Positions 18,132 to 27,482 of a DNA stretch of 64,000 nucleotides are shown piece after piece. The position numbers and the translations under genes were made by a program. Positions within the stretch are counted from its first letter, which is position 1. Each line of letters begins with the position of its first letter. The stretch comes from Pseudoflavitalea rhizosphaerae. Its GTDB lineage: Bacteria > Bacteroidota > Bacteroidia > Chitinophagales > Chitinophagaceae. The stretch is from NCBI RefSeq assembly GCF_003991355.1, contig NZ_RCSU01000002.1, positions 310,001-374,000 of the forward strand, given 5' to 3'. The notes under the pieces were generated by a model. It was not told the origin of the DNA. It did not search any database and saw nothing but the letters and a program-made list of their open reading frames with translations.

Positions 18132-18995
18132 TTATAACTCCCTCTTGAATCCGCGGGGCGATGATCCTGTCTGAGCCCTGAAGAAATTCGAGAAATAGGC
18201 AGGGTCTTTGAATCCGAGCTCAAAGGCAATTTCCTTCAGGCTCATATCGGTTGACAGGATCATTCGTTTAGCCTCCAGCGTTACCCGTTTCTGGATGAAG
18301 AACATGGCCGATACCTGGAATTGCCGCTTGCAAAGAATATTCAGGTAATTGGGCGTGATATGCAATAACCCTGCATAGAATGCCACAGACTTCTCTTCTC
18401 TGAAATGCTGTTCTACCAGTGAAAGATAACGTTGCAGCACAGGTGTTTTTTGATACAGGCCCAGGTCTTTGAATTTCTGCTCCGCTTCGCGATTCACCAG
18501 CTGAGCAATAATATTACTGCGCAGATAGATCAGGTCCCAACTGATAGGACGATGTTTCAGGTCCATGCGGATGGACTGGAATTCGTAGAACAATAAATGA
18601 AATGCTTTCGGTGTAAGCTGAACAACGGGATGGCTTTGATAGAGTAAAAAGGATAGATCAAGTGAAGCAGAAAAAGTTTCAAAGATCCTTTTACTGATCA
18701 TCAGCTGATACGCTTTTGTGCGGGCGCCAAGATTCCACTTATGAACCTGGTGCGGGAACAGGATATGCACCTGGTGATCCGTTATTTTATGATCTGTGAA
18801 ATCGATAGAATGGGTACCACTCCCCTTTTCAAAAAGTAGAAAAAGAAAAAAATCGTGCTTGTGAAATTTCTCAATACTGCGGGCGCCGGAGATCTCGTGG
18901 TATTGGAAACCGGGCTCGGCCTCCTGGTCTGAGAGGAACTCCCTGATATTGAGAACAGGGATGGAGTCTTTCGTTTTTTTGGAAGAGCCGGCCAT
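18132..18995 (-). CDS. AraC-family transcriptional regulator
   Basis: 287 residues. The N-terminal half is a cupin-like sensor ('KFHKHDFFLFLLFEKGSGTHSIDF'-type segment near 44-67, shown in part). The C-terminal 100 residues hold the double helix-turn-helix: 'HITPNYLNILCKRQF' and the signature 'LKEIAFELGFKDPAYFSNFF' followed by 'TGSSPRGFKREL'. It precedes the amidohydrolase gene by 75 bases on the same strand and probably controls the amidohydrolase/MFS pair. Confidence 0.93.
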   Translation of the reverse strand: MAGSSKKTKDSIPVLNIREFLSDQEAEPGFQYHEISGARSIEKFHKHDFFLFLLFEKGSGTHSIDFTDHKITDHQVHILFPHQVHKWNLGARTKAYQLMISKRIFETFSASLDLSFLLYQSHPVVQLTPKAFHLLFYEFQSIRMDLKHRPISWDLIYLRSNIIAQLVNREAEQKFKDLGLYQKTPVLQRYLSLVEQHFREEKSVAFYAGLLHITPNYLNILCKRQFQVSAMFFIQKRVTLEAKRMILSTDMSLKEIAFELGFKDPAYFSNFFRAQTGSSPRGFKREL

Positions 18996-19059
18996 AACGG
19001 TAAAGGTAATAACCTTGTAGCAGTTTCACCAGGCTTTCAACATTATGGGATCGTCACTG

Positions 19060-19671
19060 TCAGATCTGCTTTGCTTTCTTCGGCACTTTACCCTCCTGGA
19101 ATTCTATACGCTGCGTTTTATCGCCCAGGTCCATCACAAAGCGCTCCCACTCTCCTTTTTCATTCAGCACGGCGCAACTCCAGTTGCCTGTTACATCATC
19201 AGCGAACTGCCAGAGAATATGGTAGCCATCTTCATTGGAAAAGCCCTCATCATCTGCCTGTAAAATACCACCCACCTTGTTCCAGATAGTAGATTTGATA
19301 TTCGCCACTATTTCATAATTCCCTTCTTCGAAGGATGCGTCCAGCATCTGGATGGCATAGATCACTTTTACTTTATCGAAATAAGAAGTAAGCCATTGTG
19401 CTGCAGAAAGCGGCTTGTCTTCAAGGATGAATTCCCGGAATTCGTCCAGCTCATCTTGTCCGAGTTCGCCGGGCAGTACGGGATTCCTTTCCAGTTGGGC
19501 GAGGTGATCACCTTCTTCATTGAGGATGTCTATCACGGTCCATTTCCCGGGCTCTTCGCCTTCATCGAAAGCGAATTTGGCAGATAATTCTTCTGAAACG
19601 AGTCCTTCCATTAATTCATCCATATGAATGTCCGGGTCCTGTGTGCCTAAAACTCTGATGTAATATCCCAT
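19060..19671 (-). CDS. Acidic protein of unknown function
   Basis: 203 residues, strongly acidic, no signal peptide or membrane segment. Start ATG at 19671 (MGYYIRVLGTQDPDIHMDEL). It has Trp-rich patches ('GKWTVIDILNEEGDHLAQLERN' in part, 'WNKVGGILQADDEGF', 'YHILWQF') resembling cytoplasmic alpha/beta proteins such as immunity-type proteins, but I do not recognise a family. The gene stands alone, back to back with the AraC gene region and divergent from the next sigma factor gene. Confidence 0.75.
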   Translation of the reverse strand: MGYYIRVLGTQDPDIHMDELMEGLVSEELSAKFAFDEGEEPGKWTVIDILNEEGDHLAQLERNPVLPGELGQDELDEFREFILEDKPLSAAQWLTSYFDKVKVIYAIQMLDASFEEGNYEIVANIKSTIWNKVGGILQADDEGFSNEDGYHILWQFADDVTGNWSCAVLNEKGEWERFVMDLGDKTQRIEFQEGKVPKKAKQI

Positions 19672-19862
19672 TGTTGCTGGTTTATAAAATGTAAAGTACG
19701 GGAAGAATTACGACATGCGGAAATGGATGGTGGCGGCCATTCCCAGGTTAATATATCATTACCAGTCCCACTTAACAAATAGATAATTTCTTTCCGTTCA
19801 TATTATCCTCAACTTGCAGCCCGAAACGACGATACACCCATTCCATCATCTATCAGGTAGCA

Positions 19863-20402
19863 ATGAATGATCTCAGGATAATAGATGCAGGCTCGTTCCG
19901 TTCAGTGTACGATCAATTCCACGCCAGGATTTTCCGTTATTTCCTGAAACGCGCCGCTGTACATGAAACAGCCACGGAACTTACACAACAACTTTTCATC
20001 AGGCTATGGCAGCACCGCAATACGCTCTCAGACCAGCATCCGCTGGATGTACAACTCTTCACCATGGCCAACAGTGTTTGGATAGATCACCTGAGAAAAA
20101 TGGCCACCAATAGAAAATACTTCAGTGCGGTTGAAGAATTCGATTTACCGGATACAGCGCCAGCCGCTTCGCTTCAGATAGAAGCCAGCAATTATTTCAA
20201 GCTGGCAATGGACAAACTCCCTCCCATCCGGAAAAAAGTTTTCATCCTGAAAATGATGCACGGCTTCTCTAACCAGGAGATTGCCGGCAAACTTTCCGTG
20301 TCTGTCAAAACAGTGGAAGACCATCTCTGGAAAGCCATGCGCTTTATCCGCACGATGATCACTACCATCTGGAGCATCATCCTACTGCTGATATTATCTT
20401 AA
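19863..20402 (+). CDS. ECF RNA polymerase sigma factor (sigma-70 family)
   Basis: 179 residues. Region 2 about 15-80 ('IFRYFLKRAAVHETATELTQQLFIRLWQ' in part) and region 4 about 115-165 ('LPPIRKKVFILKMMHGFSNQEIAGKL', 'VSVKTVEDHLWKAM'). A hydrophobic tail (IWSIILLLILS) ends the protein, common in this Bacteroidota group. First gene of the second uptake locus, 55 bases ahead of a FecR gene, so it should be that protein's partner and drive the SusC/SusD/phosphodiesterase genes. Confidence 0.93.
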   Translation: MNDLRIIDAGSFRSVYDQFHARIFRYFLKRAAVHETATELTQQLFIRLWQHRNTLSDQHPLDVQLFTMANSVWIDHLRKMATNRKYFSAVEEFDLPDTAPAASLQIEASNYFKLAMDKLPPIRKKVFILKMMHGFSNQEIAGKLSVSVKTVEDHLWKAMRFIRTMITTIWSIILLLILS

Positions 20403-20457
20403 TGTTACCGGCAGGGATTCCTTTTCCTTCACACGTATTTAGTTTCAACCTTGTTAC

Positions 20458-21513
20458 ATGCCAATCGATAAAACCATTATTGAAAAATTTCTGAACAACC
20501 GTTGTGATGCTGATGAAGCAAAACAAGTGCACCAGTATCTGACGGAGCATCCTGAAATATTGAACGAATGGTTTTACCCAGACTGGATGCAGGCTTCCGA
20601 AGAAGGGCCGGTGAACAATTACTTTGCAGAAGACATGTACCGGAATATCGAAGACAATATCCCTGCACAAAAACCAGCTGTGATCAAATTGATGCCATGG
20701 GCAGCCGCAGTGATCATTCTTGCATTTTCGATTTGGTTTTACCTACCAGAAAAGAAAAACACAGAAAGTATCCGCCAGGTGGCGAAAGTGGAAAAAACGA
20801 CTACCGGAAATACACCACAGGAACCCTGGCAGCAACACCAGAACAATTCAGGCAATAAACAAAAATTACAATTGCCGGACGGCTCCACAGTCTTGCTGGC
20901 GCCATCAGCTTCTCTGAAATTCAAACCAGCATTCGATTCTGCAAAGCGGGACCTGTTCCTGGAAGGTGAAGCCCTGTTCGAAGTTGCAAAAGACAGATCA
21001 CGTCCCTTTACAGTGTACACAGGCAACCTGTCTACCACCGCCCTCGGCACATCTTTCAGGATCACCACCAAGGCAGCAGCAGTACGCGTGCAGTTGCTGA
21101 CGGGAAAAGTAGTGGTGCGCGCCACAAAAAAATCCCTGCCGGGATGGAAGAACGATGTTTACCTCTTACCCGGCCAGCAAATGAATTACGATGCAGCTTC
21201 CAGCCTGGTGAACATTTCAGGAAAAGAAGAAACCAGGAAAACCGAAATCAGCATCAATCCACCTGTAATTGCTCCGGCAGAAAAAATGGAATTCGATAAT
21301 ACACCATTGGAGCAGGTACTGGACCAACTGGCGAAGCATCATGAAGTATCCATCAGGCATAAGGCCACAGACCTCAACGGAATTGGCTTTACGGGCACAA
21401 TATTCTATAAAGATTCCTTACCTGTGATCTTACAAGCGATTGCCCAAATGAACGACCTGATACTAACAACCGTTCCAGGAGGCTTCTCCATAGAGAAAGC
21501 CCCCAACCAATAA
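20458..21513 (+). CDS. FecR-family anti-sigma factor
   Basis: 351 residues. Cytoplasmic part of about 75 residues, one membrane segment near 79-95 ('LMPWAAAVIILAFSIWFYL'), FecR domain near 140-240 ('LPDGSTVLLAPSASLKF', 'LFLEGEALFEVAKD', 'TTALGTSFRI'), and a C-terminal DUF4974-type domain from about 275 ('TPLEQVLDQLAKHHEVSI'). It is encoded between its sigma factor and a SusC gene. The SusC that follows lacks the STN domain through which FecR is usually contacted, which makes the signal input unclear. Confidence 0.94.
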   Translation: MPIDKTIIEKFLNNRCDADEAKQVHQYLTEHPEILNEWFYPDWMQASEEGPVNNYFAEDMYRNIEDNIPAQKPAVIKLMPWAAAVIILAFSIWFYLPEKKNTESIRQVAKVEKTTTGNTPQEPWQQHQNNSGNKQKLQLPDGSTVLLAPSASLKFKPAFDSAKRDLFLEGEALFEVAKDRSRPFTVYTGNLSTTALGTSFRITTKAAAVRVQLLTGKVVVRATKKSLPGWKNDVYLLPGQQMNYDAASSLVNISGKEETRKTEISINPPVIAPAEKMEFDNTPLEQVLDQLAKHHEVSIRHKATDLNGIGFTGTIFYKDSLPVILQAIAQMNDLILTTVPGGFSIEKAPNQ

Positions 21514-21540
21514 GCATTATCCATTTCTCTTTTTACATCC

Positions 21541-21563
21541 TGCATCCGCAGCTGCGGCATGCA
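21541..21563. promoter_or_regulatory. Palindrome in the leader of the second SusC gene
   Basis: A 12-base perfect palindrome CCGCAGCTGCGG (21546-21557) is flanked by TGCAT and, after one extra C, ATGCA, giving a 23-base near-perfect dyad. It sits between the FecR stop and the SusC start, 44 bases before the latter. It could be an operator or an RNA hairpin; no T-run follows, so a terminator is unlikely. Confidence 0.4.
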
Positions 21564-21606
21564 ACAGCCACCCTATTGCTTAACAGTTCAATTAAAATAT
21601 GTAGTT

Positions 21607-24543
21607 ATGAAAGTTCAGGCTCAACACTTCAAAAAACAACTTCAGTGGATAGCATCCTGCTGCCTGCTACTGCTGATGACGCTACAGGGCTTCGGCCAGC
21701 AAAGCGTGGAAGTTTCCGGCACAGTGATGTCAGACAAAGGCGATCTCCTTGCCGGCGTAACCGTGGAAGCCCGTCGCGTTCCGGGCAACGAAAAAGAAAA
21801 GTACACAGCACTTACCAACGACAAAGGCATCTTCGTTTTCAAATCCCTTATCCCCGGCAATAAATATGATCTCAGTTTTTCTTTTGTAGGATACGAAGCC
21901 AACGCTTTCAAAGCCTACACGGTAAAAAAATCCGGTGAAAAGAACTCACTGCTCATCAGGCTCACACAAAAAAGCAATCAACTGGATGAAGTGGTGGTAA
22001 CAGGCCAGGGCGCAGATATCAGCAAAAGAAGACTGAGTTCCAATGTAACCACCATCAAATCTTCCGAGCTGGAAAATATCCCTTCCGGCCGTTTCGATCA
22101 GTTGCTGCAATCCAAACTACCCAATGCACAGATCAGGTTAACGGGCGGTCAGTCAGGCGCCACCAGCATCATCCGCGCCCGTGGCGTAAGCTCCGCCATG
22201 ATGAATTCCACGCCCATCATTTACGTGGATGGCGTGCGGATGGACAATCTCAATACGGCAGCCACTGTGGGCGGCGGCAGCACGCAGGGCGCGGCCATCA
22301 GCTCAATCGCGGATATTCCCATGGACAATATTGAAAGAGTGGAATATATCAACGGCGGCGCAGCCACCACGCTTTATGGTTCCGATGCCGCCAATGGCGT
22401 GATCCAGATCTTCACCAAAAAAGGAAGCAGGAACGGCACCAGCATAACAGCAGAAGCACAGATCGGAGTGGAAAAATCAACAAATGATTTCCTGTTCTTC
22501 GATCGCACCAAAGACCTGCTCTTCGAAACAGGGACCTACCAGAAATACCATATGGCCATCAATGGCGGCAGTGATAAATTCGGTTATAGCTTCTCGGGAA
22601 ATTTTCTCAACAGCAGCGGTGTGATGTTGCATAACCAGAACCGCAACCGTAAGATCGATTTCAGCAGCGGCTTCCGCGCACCACTGGGAAAGAAAGTGAT
22701 GTATGAAAGTTCTTTCATGTTCGTGAACAATCAATACAAAAGGAACCGCAACGGTAACCAGGGCGGCTATACGGGTCTGTGGTTCGCTGAAAGCGGCGCC
22801 AGCGCTATCACCGGCCCCAGGTTCAACAACAAACTGGATGAACTCACGGATTCCGCTTTCCAGGTAATTAAGAATTATGTTGATCAGGCTGAAAGATTAC
22901 AGGACGATCAGATCCGCGTGAACCGCTTCACCACTTCACAAACGTTCAAATACACACCCTTCAAAAACCTGGTAGTGAAAGTAGCTGGCGGTATCGATTA
23001 TCGCGTGATGAAAGACCAGGTGGTTTCCACCAACGCCTATATTTCACATACTACCGGCAAACAGGTGTTTGACCAGGGCTCCATCACCAACAGCGAGCGA
23101 AAATACATGGGCATCACGCTTGAAGCAAATGCTCAACATACCTGGAAGCTGGGCGATTTCTCACTCGTAACCACCGTGGGCAGCCAGTTCTTCAGAACAG
23201 ACGACCAGCAGGTAAGTTATTCCGGCACCAATCTTCGTGATGGTATGCGTTTCATTTCAACCGCAGCCATCAGGAATGCCACTGATTACTACGGAGAGCT
23301 TGTCAACTATGGTGTTTATCTCCAGGAAAATATCGGCTATAAGAACAAGCTCTTCCTCGATCTTGGGGTGCGTGGCGACGGTAACCCTGCCTTTGGGGAT
23401 GAGATCGGCATTCAATATTATCCCAAAGCAGGTGTCAGCTACCTGTTGAGTGAAGAACAATGGTTTGAACCATTACTGAACGTTCTTTCATCGGCCAGGC
23501 TGCGCGCCAACTTCGGTATTGCAGGTAACCTGCCCTCACCCTGGTCAAATAAAAGGACGATGAATGCCGGTGGCTTCCTTGGTGAGCAGATCGCATGGTT
23601 TGGACAACCAGGAAACAGCGCCCTGAAACCAGAAAAAACACAGACCACAGAATTTGGTATGGACCTCGCTTTCCTGAACGACCGTATCCGTTTCTCCGCA
23701 GGTTTCTATCGCTCCGTTACCAACGACGCGCTGTTCATCGTTCCGGCCGCTCCTTCCACCGGTCAGTTCAATTCTCAAAACTACAATGTAGGCAAGATCC
23801 TGAACCGCGGCTGGGAATTCAATACCGTGCTGGTTCCTGTGAAAACAAAAGACCTCACTGCCAGCCTTAATTTTTCCGTGAACACCTTATACAACCGCGT
23901 ACTCAGTTCAGGCGGAAGGGCTCCTTTCAATATCAACGGCTTCAGTGCCCGTACCATTCAAACCGTGGTGCAGGAAGGCTTTCCGGTTGGTTATATCCGT
24001 GGTAACTATGGCGTATTCGGTAAAGACGGCACACTGGAGTCTTTCACGGCACAGTCTTACCTCGGCACCACCATTCCTGATCTCTTCGGCAGCATGGGCA
24101 TCAATGTACAGTACAAACAGTTCACCTTTTTTGCCAATGCAGACTACCAGTCAGGCGCATCCGCCAATAACTGGGATGCCCAGTTCCGTTATAATTACGG
24201 AGCCGATAATGGCAAGATCTCACAGGCGGAAGTTGATAAAAATGGCCGCCTGAACTGGCTCAATTTTACCAATATGTTCATTGAAAAAACAGACTTCATC
24301 AAAGTAAGAACAATCGGTCTCTTGTACAATATCAAATCAGCATCAAAGAGCAGCGTGATCAAAGGATTGACCATTGGGCTCTCTGCCATGAACCCGCTCA
24401 ATTTCGCATCTTCCTCTTTCGATCCGGAAGCAACCATCAGCGGATCGGCACAGGGGCAGGGCGGCGCCACCACCGGCGGTATCTCTTATGCTACGTATTC
24501 CGCACCACGTCAATTCATCGGAACCGTTCGCTTCAATTTTTAA
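21607..24543 (+). CDS. SusC/RagA TonB-dependent receptor without STN domain
   Basis: 978 residues from ATG at 21607, which begins a long signal peptide (MKVQAQHFKKQLQWIASCCL then a hydrophobic run ending GFGQQ). The frame is open back to 21559 but those 16 residues add nothing. Domains: carboxypeptidase-regulatory-like domain about 33-115, plug with 'SIIRARGVSSAMMNSTPIIY' and 'GAATTLYGSDAANGVI', and a barrel ending in 'IGTVRFNF'. It is shorter than the other two SusC proteins in the window and lacks the STN domain although a sigma/FecR pair precedes it. It pairs with the SusD encoded 30 bases downstream and probably imports products of the phosphodiesterase encoded third. Confidence 0.93.
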   Translation: MKVQAQHFKKQLQWIASCCLLLLMTLQGFGQQSVEVSGTVMSDKGDLLAGVTVEARRVPGNEKEKYTALTNDKGIFVFKSLIPGNKYDLSFSFVGYEANAFKAYTVKKSGEKNSLLIRLTQKSNQLDEVVVTGQGADISKRRLSSNVTTIKSSELENIPSGRFDQLLQSKLPNAQIRLTGGQSGATSIIRARGVSSAMMNSTPIIYVDGVRMDNLNTAATVGGGSTQGAAISSIADIPMDNIERVEYINGGAATTLYGSDAANGVIQIFTKKGSRNGTSITAEAQIGVEKSTNDFLFFDRTKDLLFETGTYQKYHMAINGGSDKFGYSFSGNFLNSSGVMLHNQNRNRKIDFSSGFRAPLGKKVMYESSFMFVNNQYKRNRNGNQGGYTGLWFAESGASAITGPRFNNKLDELTDSAFQVIKNYVDQAERLQDDQIRVNRFTTSQTFKYTPFKNLVVKVAGGIDYRVMKDQVVSTNAYISHTTGKQVFDQGSITNSERKYMGITLEANAQHTWKLGDFSLVTTVGSQFFRTDDQQVSYSGTNLRDGMRFISTAAIRNATDYYGELVNYGVYLQENIGYKNKLFLDLGVRGDGNPAFGDEIGIQYYPKAGVSYLLSEEQWFEPLLNVLSSARLRANFGIAGNLPSPWSNKRTMNAGGFLGEQIAWFGQPGNSALKPEKTQTTEFGMDLAFLNDRIRFSAGFYRSVTNDALFIVPAAPSTGQFNSQNYNVGKILNRGWEFNTVLVPVKTKDLTASLNFSVNTLYNRVLSSGGRAPFNINGFSARTIQTVVQEGFPVGYIRGNYGVFGKDGTLESFTAQSYLGTTIPDLFGSMGINVQYKQFTFFANADYQSGASANNWDAQFRYNYGADNGKISQAEVDKNGRLNWLNFTNMFIEKTDFIKVRTIGLLYNIKSASKSSVIKGLTIGLSAMNPLNFASSSFDPEATISGSAQGQGGATTGGISYATYSAPRQFIGTVRFNF

Positions 24544-24573
24544 GCAGATCCATTCAACTCAAATCATTTTATT

Positions 24574-25992
24574 ATGAAACGATATTTTTTGTTTTTTGGA
24601 TTGGCAGCCACACTGGCCCTGCCATCCTGCGTGAAGAACCCCTACCTCACCGAAGACAAATTCCTGGGTGAGCCAAATGCCGCCAAAACCTGGGCCGGCG
24701 GCATCAAGCGACAGCTCGCCACTACCACCAATGCTGTTGTAGTGAATGCGGAACTGATCTCCGATAATTATTTCAACAACTATACACAGAACAGCAAAGT
24801 GTTCGATATTCCACAAATAGATTATTTTGATGTGGACGTGAACACGTCACAGATGGAAGTACAACGCCTGCGTGAAATGGCGGTGTATGGACTGGAGAAA
24901 GTGGTTCCCACCGATCCTGCAACTACGGAAGCAGATAAGGCCATCATGTATTTCGCGCTTGCCTATTCCTACCTGTTGAGCGGCGAGATGTTTGTGGCCC
25001 TGCCCACCAGTCCACTCGGCGAGGTTTCCAGCTCGGAGCAACTCCTGCAAAAAGCGCTCAGCCTCTGGGATGATGCCATTGCCAATGAGCCCGATGCCGG
25101 CAGGAAGATCGCTTATACCTTACTGAAAGCCCGCACTTATTATCGGTTAGGCGATGCCGTGAATGCTTCCAATCTCGCCACACAGGTGCTTGCGCATAAA
25201 AATGTGTTGTTACAGGTGCAGTACGACGGACAGAACGGAGGCGTAAGCAATGAAATGCAAACAGGCATGTTCGTTGCGCAGCCCAACCGCTTCGCACCCC
25301 TGCCCCGACTGGATTTCCTCGATCCCAAGTATTTCAATACCGGTGTGGCCGCAGCGGAACAAAAGCCCATCGCCATCGCCAAAGGAGAAGAAGCTTACCT
25401 GATCCTTGCCGAAGCACAGATCGCGGCAAACGATTTTCCCACTGCACGTCAGACCATGAAGAATATGATCAGCGAAGTGGTGAACCTCCGCACCGTTACT
25501 GCTGTTGACGACAGCAAGGAAACGCGCAACGGCGGCAACCGCAAAGACTATCCGCTCACGGCCGTTCAGGTGAAATTCGACGAAAACGATACACCAAGGG
25601 ATGGTTATGTTTTGAATCGCAACGCAGGAAAAGTGAACGCGTATACGGTGTCCGGCACCAAAGTAACAGATGCAGACATCGATGCAGCCGCCACACAGGA
25701 TGAAATGATGTACATCCTCTACCGTCTCCGCCAGGAGATCTTCATGAGCGAAGGCCGACGCATGGCTGATCTCGGTATCAAATTCCCTGTATCGCAAACA
25801 GAACAACTGAACAACCCGAATGTAAAAGAAGAACATATTCAAAAGCAGCTTCCCTCCTTCATTCCGCTCAATCGTGGTATGGACGACTTCAGTGTTGAAG
25901 CAGGTACCGGCATCATTACCATGAAATACGATATGAACAAAGTGCTGGTGCAAAACAAATCAGCCAAAGAGATTTTTCCATTTTTAAATTAA
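24574..25992 (+). CDS. SusD/RagB-like surface lipoprotein
   Basis: 472 residues. Lipoprotein signal MKRYFLFFGLAATLALPSC with Cys19. Helical TPR-like region 'ALAYSYLLSGEMFVALPTSP' near 127-146, repeat 'AYTLLKARTYYRLGDAVNAS', and the C-terminal 'YRLRQEIFMSEGRRMADLGI' segment that corresponds to the SusD family end. It is the binding lid for the SusC receptor encoded just upstream. It is more divergent than the other two SusD proteins and seems to lack the usual 'NKWLD'-like start after the lipid Cys. Confidence 0.9.
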   Translation: MKRYFLFFGLAATLALPSCVKNPYLTEDKFLGEPNAAKTWAGGIKRQLATTTNAVVVNAELISDNYFNNYTQNSKVFDIPQIDYFDVDVNTSQMEVQRLREMAVYGLEKVVPTDPATTEADKAIMYFALAYSYLLSGEMFVALPTSPLGEVSSSEQLLQKALSLWDDAIANEPDAGRKIAYTLLKARTYYRLGDAVNASNLATQVLAHKNVLLQVQYDGQNGGVSNEMQTGMFVAQPNRFAPLPRLDFLDPKYFNTGVAAAEQKPIAIAKGEEAYLILAEAQIAANDFPTARQTMKNMISEVVNLRTVTAVDDSKETRNGGNRKDYPLTAVQVKFDENDTPRDGYVLNRNAGKVNAYTVSGTKVTDADIDAAATQDEMMYILYRLRQEIFMSEGRRMADLGIKFPVSQTEQLNNPNVKEEHIQKQLPSFIPLNRGMDDFSVEAGTGIITMKYDMNKVLVQNKSAKEIFPFLN

Positions 25993-26000
25993 TCCGAAAC

Positions 26001-27350
26001 ATGCGCAATAAGATCATCGCCCTCCTGGTTGCTTCCTGTGCTTTCTACTCCAGTGTTGTGGCACAGCAAAAAGCGAAATATGTAATACTGGTCAGTATCG
26101 ATGGGTTCCGTTCCGATTTTTATAAAGACCCGGCTTGGGCTACGCCACACCTGCAGCAAATGGCCAAAGCCGGTGTATATGCGCAGGGCGTAAATGGTGT
26201 ATTCCCCACCGTTACTTACCCTTCACATACCACGCTCGTAACGGGCGTAACGCCTTCCAAACATGGAATCCTGTACAATACCATTCCTGCTCCCGGCGGT
26301 GAAGGTGGACAATGGTACACCGAAACCAAACAGATCCGGTCCGAGACAATCTGGGAAGCAGTTCGCAATGCCGGAATGAAGTCTGCATCGGTATCCTGGC
26401 CGGTTTCCGTTGGCGCTCCCATCGATTACAATATCCCTGAAATTTGGAATAAGGAGAATCCTTCCGACCGTCGCGGCGCCACAGCGCAATACGCCACGCC
26501 AAAAGGATTGTTTGAAGAAGTAGTGGAAAACGCTACAGGGAAAATGCAGATCAATGATTACAACCTGAGCTCTCCGAGTATGGACCAGAACCTGGCGCGC
26601 ATCGCGGGTTATATCATCCGCACTTACAAGCCCAACCTGCTCACCATCCACCTGCCCTGCACGGATGGCACTCAACATGCAGAAGGCCGCGAAAGTGAAC
26701 TGCTCCGCAGGACCATCTCCGGCGCTGACAATGCCGTTGGCATTCTCGCAGACGCTTTGCAGAAAGCAGGCATCAAAGACAGTACAGCCATTATCGTAAC
26801 AGGCGATCATGGATTTGTGGACACGCATTCCAGTTTCGCACCCAATGTTTGGCTGGCTAAAAAAGGATTGCTTGGAAAAGGAAAAGACGATTGGAAAGCC
26901 TGGTTCATCCCAACCGGCGGCGCGGCTTTCCTTCGACTGAAAAATCCGAATGATAAGGCTACGCTTCAACAGGTCCGTCAAATGCTGGAAGAACTTCCTG
27001 AAGGATACAAAAAGCAATTCCGTATCATAGAAAAACCTGAGCTGGTGAAATCAGGTTGTGATCCTGAAGCTGTGCTGGCGCTGGCCGCCGTACAGGGCAT
27101 CACTTTCAACAGCGCATCAACCGGAGAAGAATTCAGGACAGGTAAAGGCGGTACGCATGGATATTATCCTGATTTCACAGAGATACAAACAGGTTTTGTA
27201 GCAAGTGGCGCCGGCATCAAAAAAGGTGGCGTGATCCCCGTGATGAGTTTGACGGATGTGGCGCCTACCATTGCCTATTTGTTGGGCATTGAATTGAAAT
27301 CAGCTACCGGTACCGTATACCCGGGAATGATGGAACAGAAGAAGAAATAA
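26001..27350 (+). CDS. Secreted nucleotide pyrophosphatase/phosphodiesterase (ENPP-like, alkaline phosphatase superfamily)
   Basis: 449 residues with signal peptide MRNKIIALLVASCAFYSSVVA. All residues of the two-zinc NPP site can be seen: D34 (SIDGF), nucleophile T72 in 'FPTVTYPSHTTL', D222 and H226 in 'TDGTQHAEG', D269-H270 in 'TGDHGF', H386 in 'GGTHGYYPD'. NPP enzymes cleave phosphodiester or pyrophosphate bonds in nucleotides, nucleotide sugars or phospholipid head groups, here in the periplasm or at the surface. The gene starts 8 bases after the SusD gene, so this uptake locus seems specialised for a phosphodiester compound. Head group specificity cannot be read from the sequence. Confidence 0.93.
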   Translation: MRNKIIALLVASCAFYSSVVAQQKAKYVILVSIDGFRSDFYKDPAWATPHLQQMAKAGVYAQGVNGVFPTVTYPSHTTLVTGVTPSKHGILYNTIPAPGGEGGQWYTETKQIRSETIWEAVRNAGMKSASVSWPVSVGAPIDYNIPEIWNKENPSDRRGATAQYATPKGLFEEVVENATGKMQINDYNLSSPSMDQNLARIAGYIIRTYKPNLLTIHLPCTDGTQHAEGRESELLRRTISGADNAVGILADALQKAGIKDSTAIIVTGDHGFVDTHSSFAPNVWLAKKGLLGKGKDDWKAWFIPTGGAAFLRLKNPNDKATLQQVRQMLEELPEGYKKQFRIIEKPELVKSGCDPEAVLALAAVQGITFNSASTGEEFRTGKGGTHGYYPDFTEIQTGFVASGAGIKKGGVIPVMSLTDVAPTIAYLLGIELKSATGTVYPGMMEQKKK

Positions 27351-27370
27351 TACGGACCAGATCCTGAAAA

Positions 27371-27407
27371 ATTATCAGCCCGGCAATTGTAAGCCCGGGC
27401 TGATAAT
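27371..27407 (+). terminator. Hairpin after the phosphodiesterase gene
   Basis: A perfect 13-base stem (27371-27383 / 27395-27407) lies 20 bases past the stop codon. The following stretch ATTCTTTC is only weakly T-rich. It probably ends or stabilises the transcript of the second uptake locus. Confidence 0.6.
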
Positions 27408-27430
27408 ATTCTTTCCCGTCTCAACAAAAA

Positions 27431-27457
27431 AACCCGCTCAAATCTCTTGAGCGGGTT
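27431..27457. terminator. Bidirectional terminator between convergent genes
   Basis: AACCCGCTCAA (27431-27441) pairs perfectly with 27447-27457 across a five-base loop. A-run on the left and a T-rich right side allow action in both directions, between the phosphodiesterase gene (+) and the giant repeat-protein gene (-), whose stop is at 27483. Confidence 0.88.
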
Positions 27458-27482
27458 CTTTGTTCTACATGGCTACGGAATA

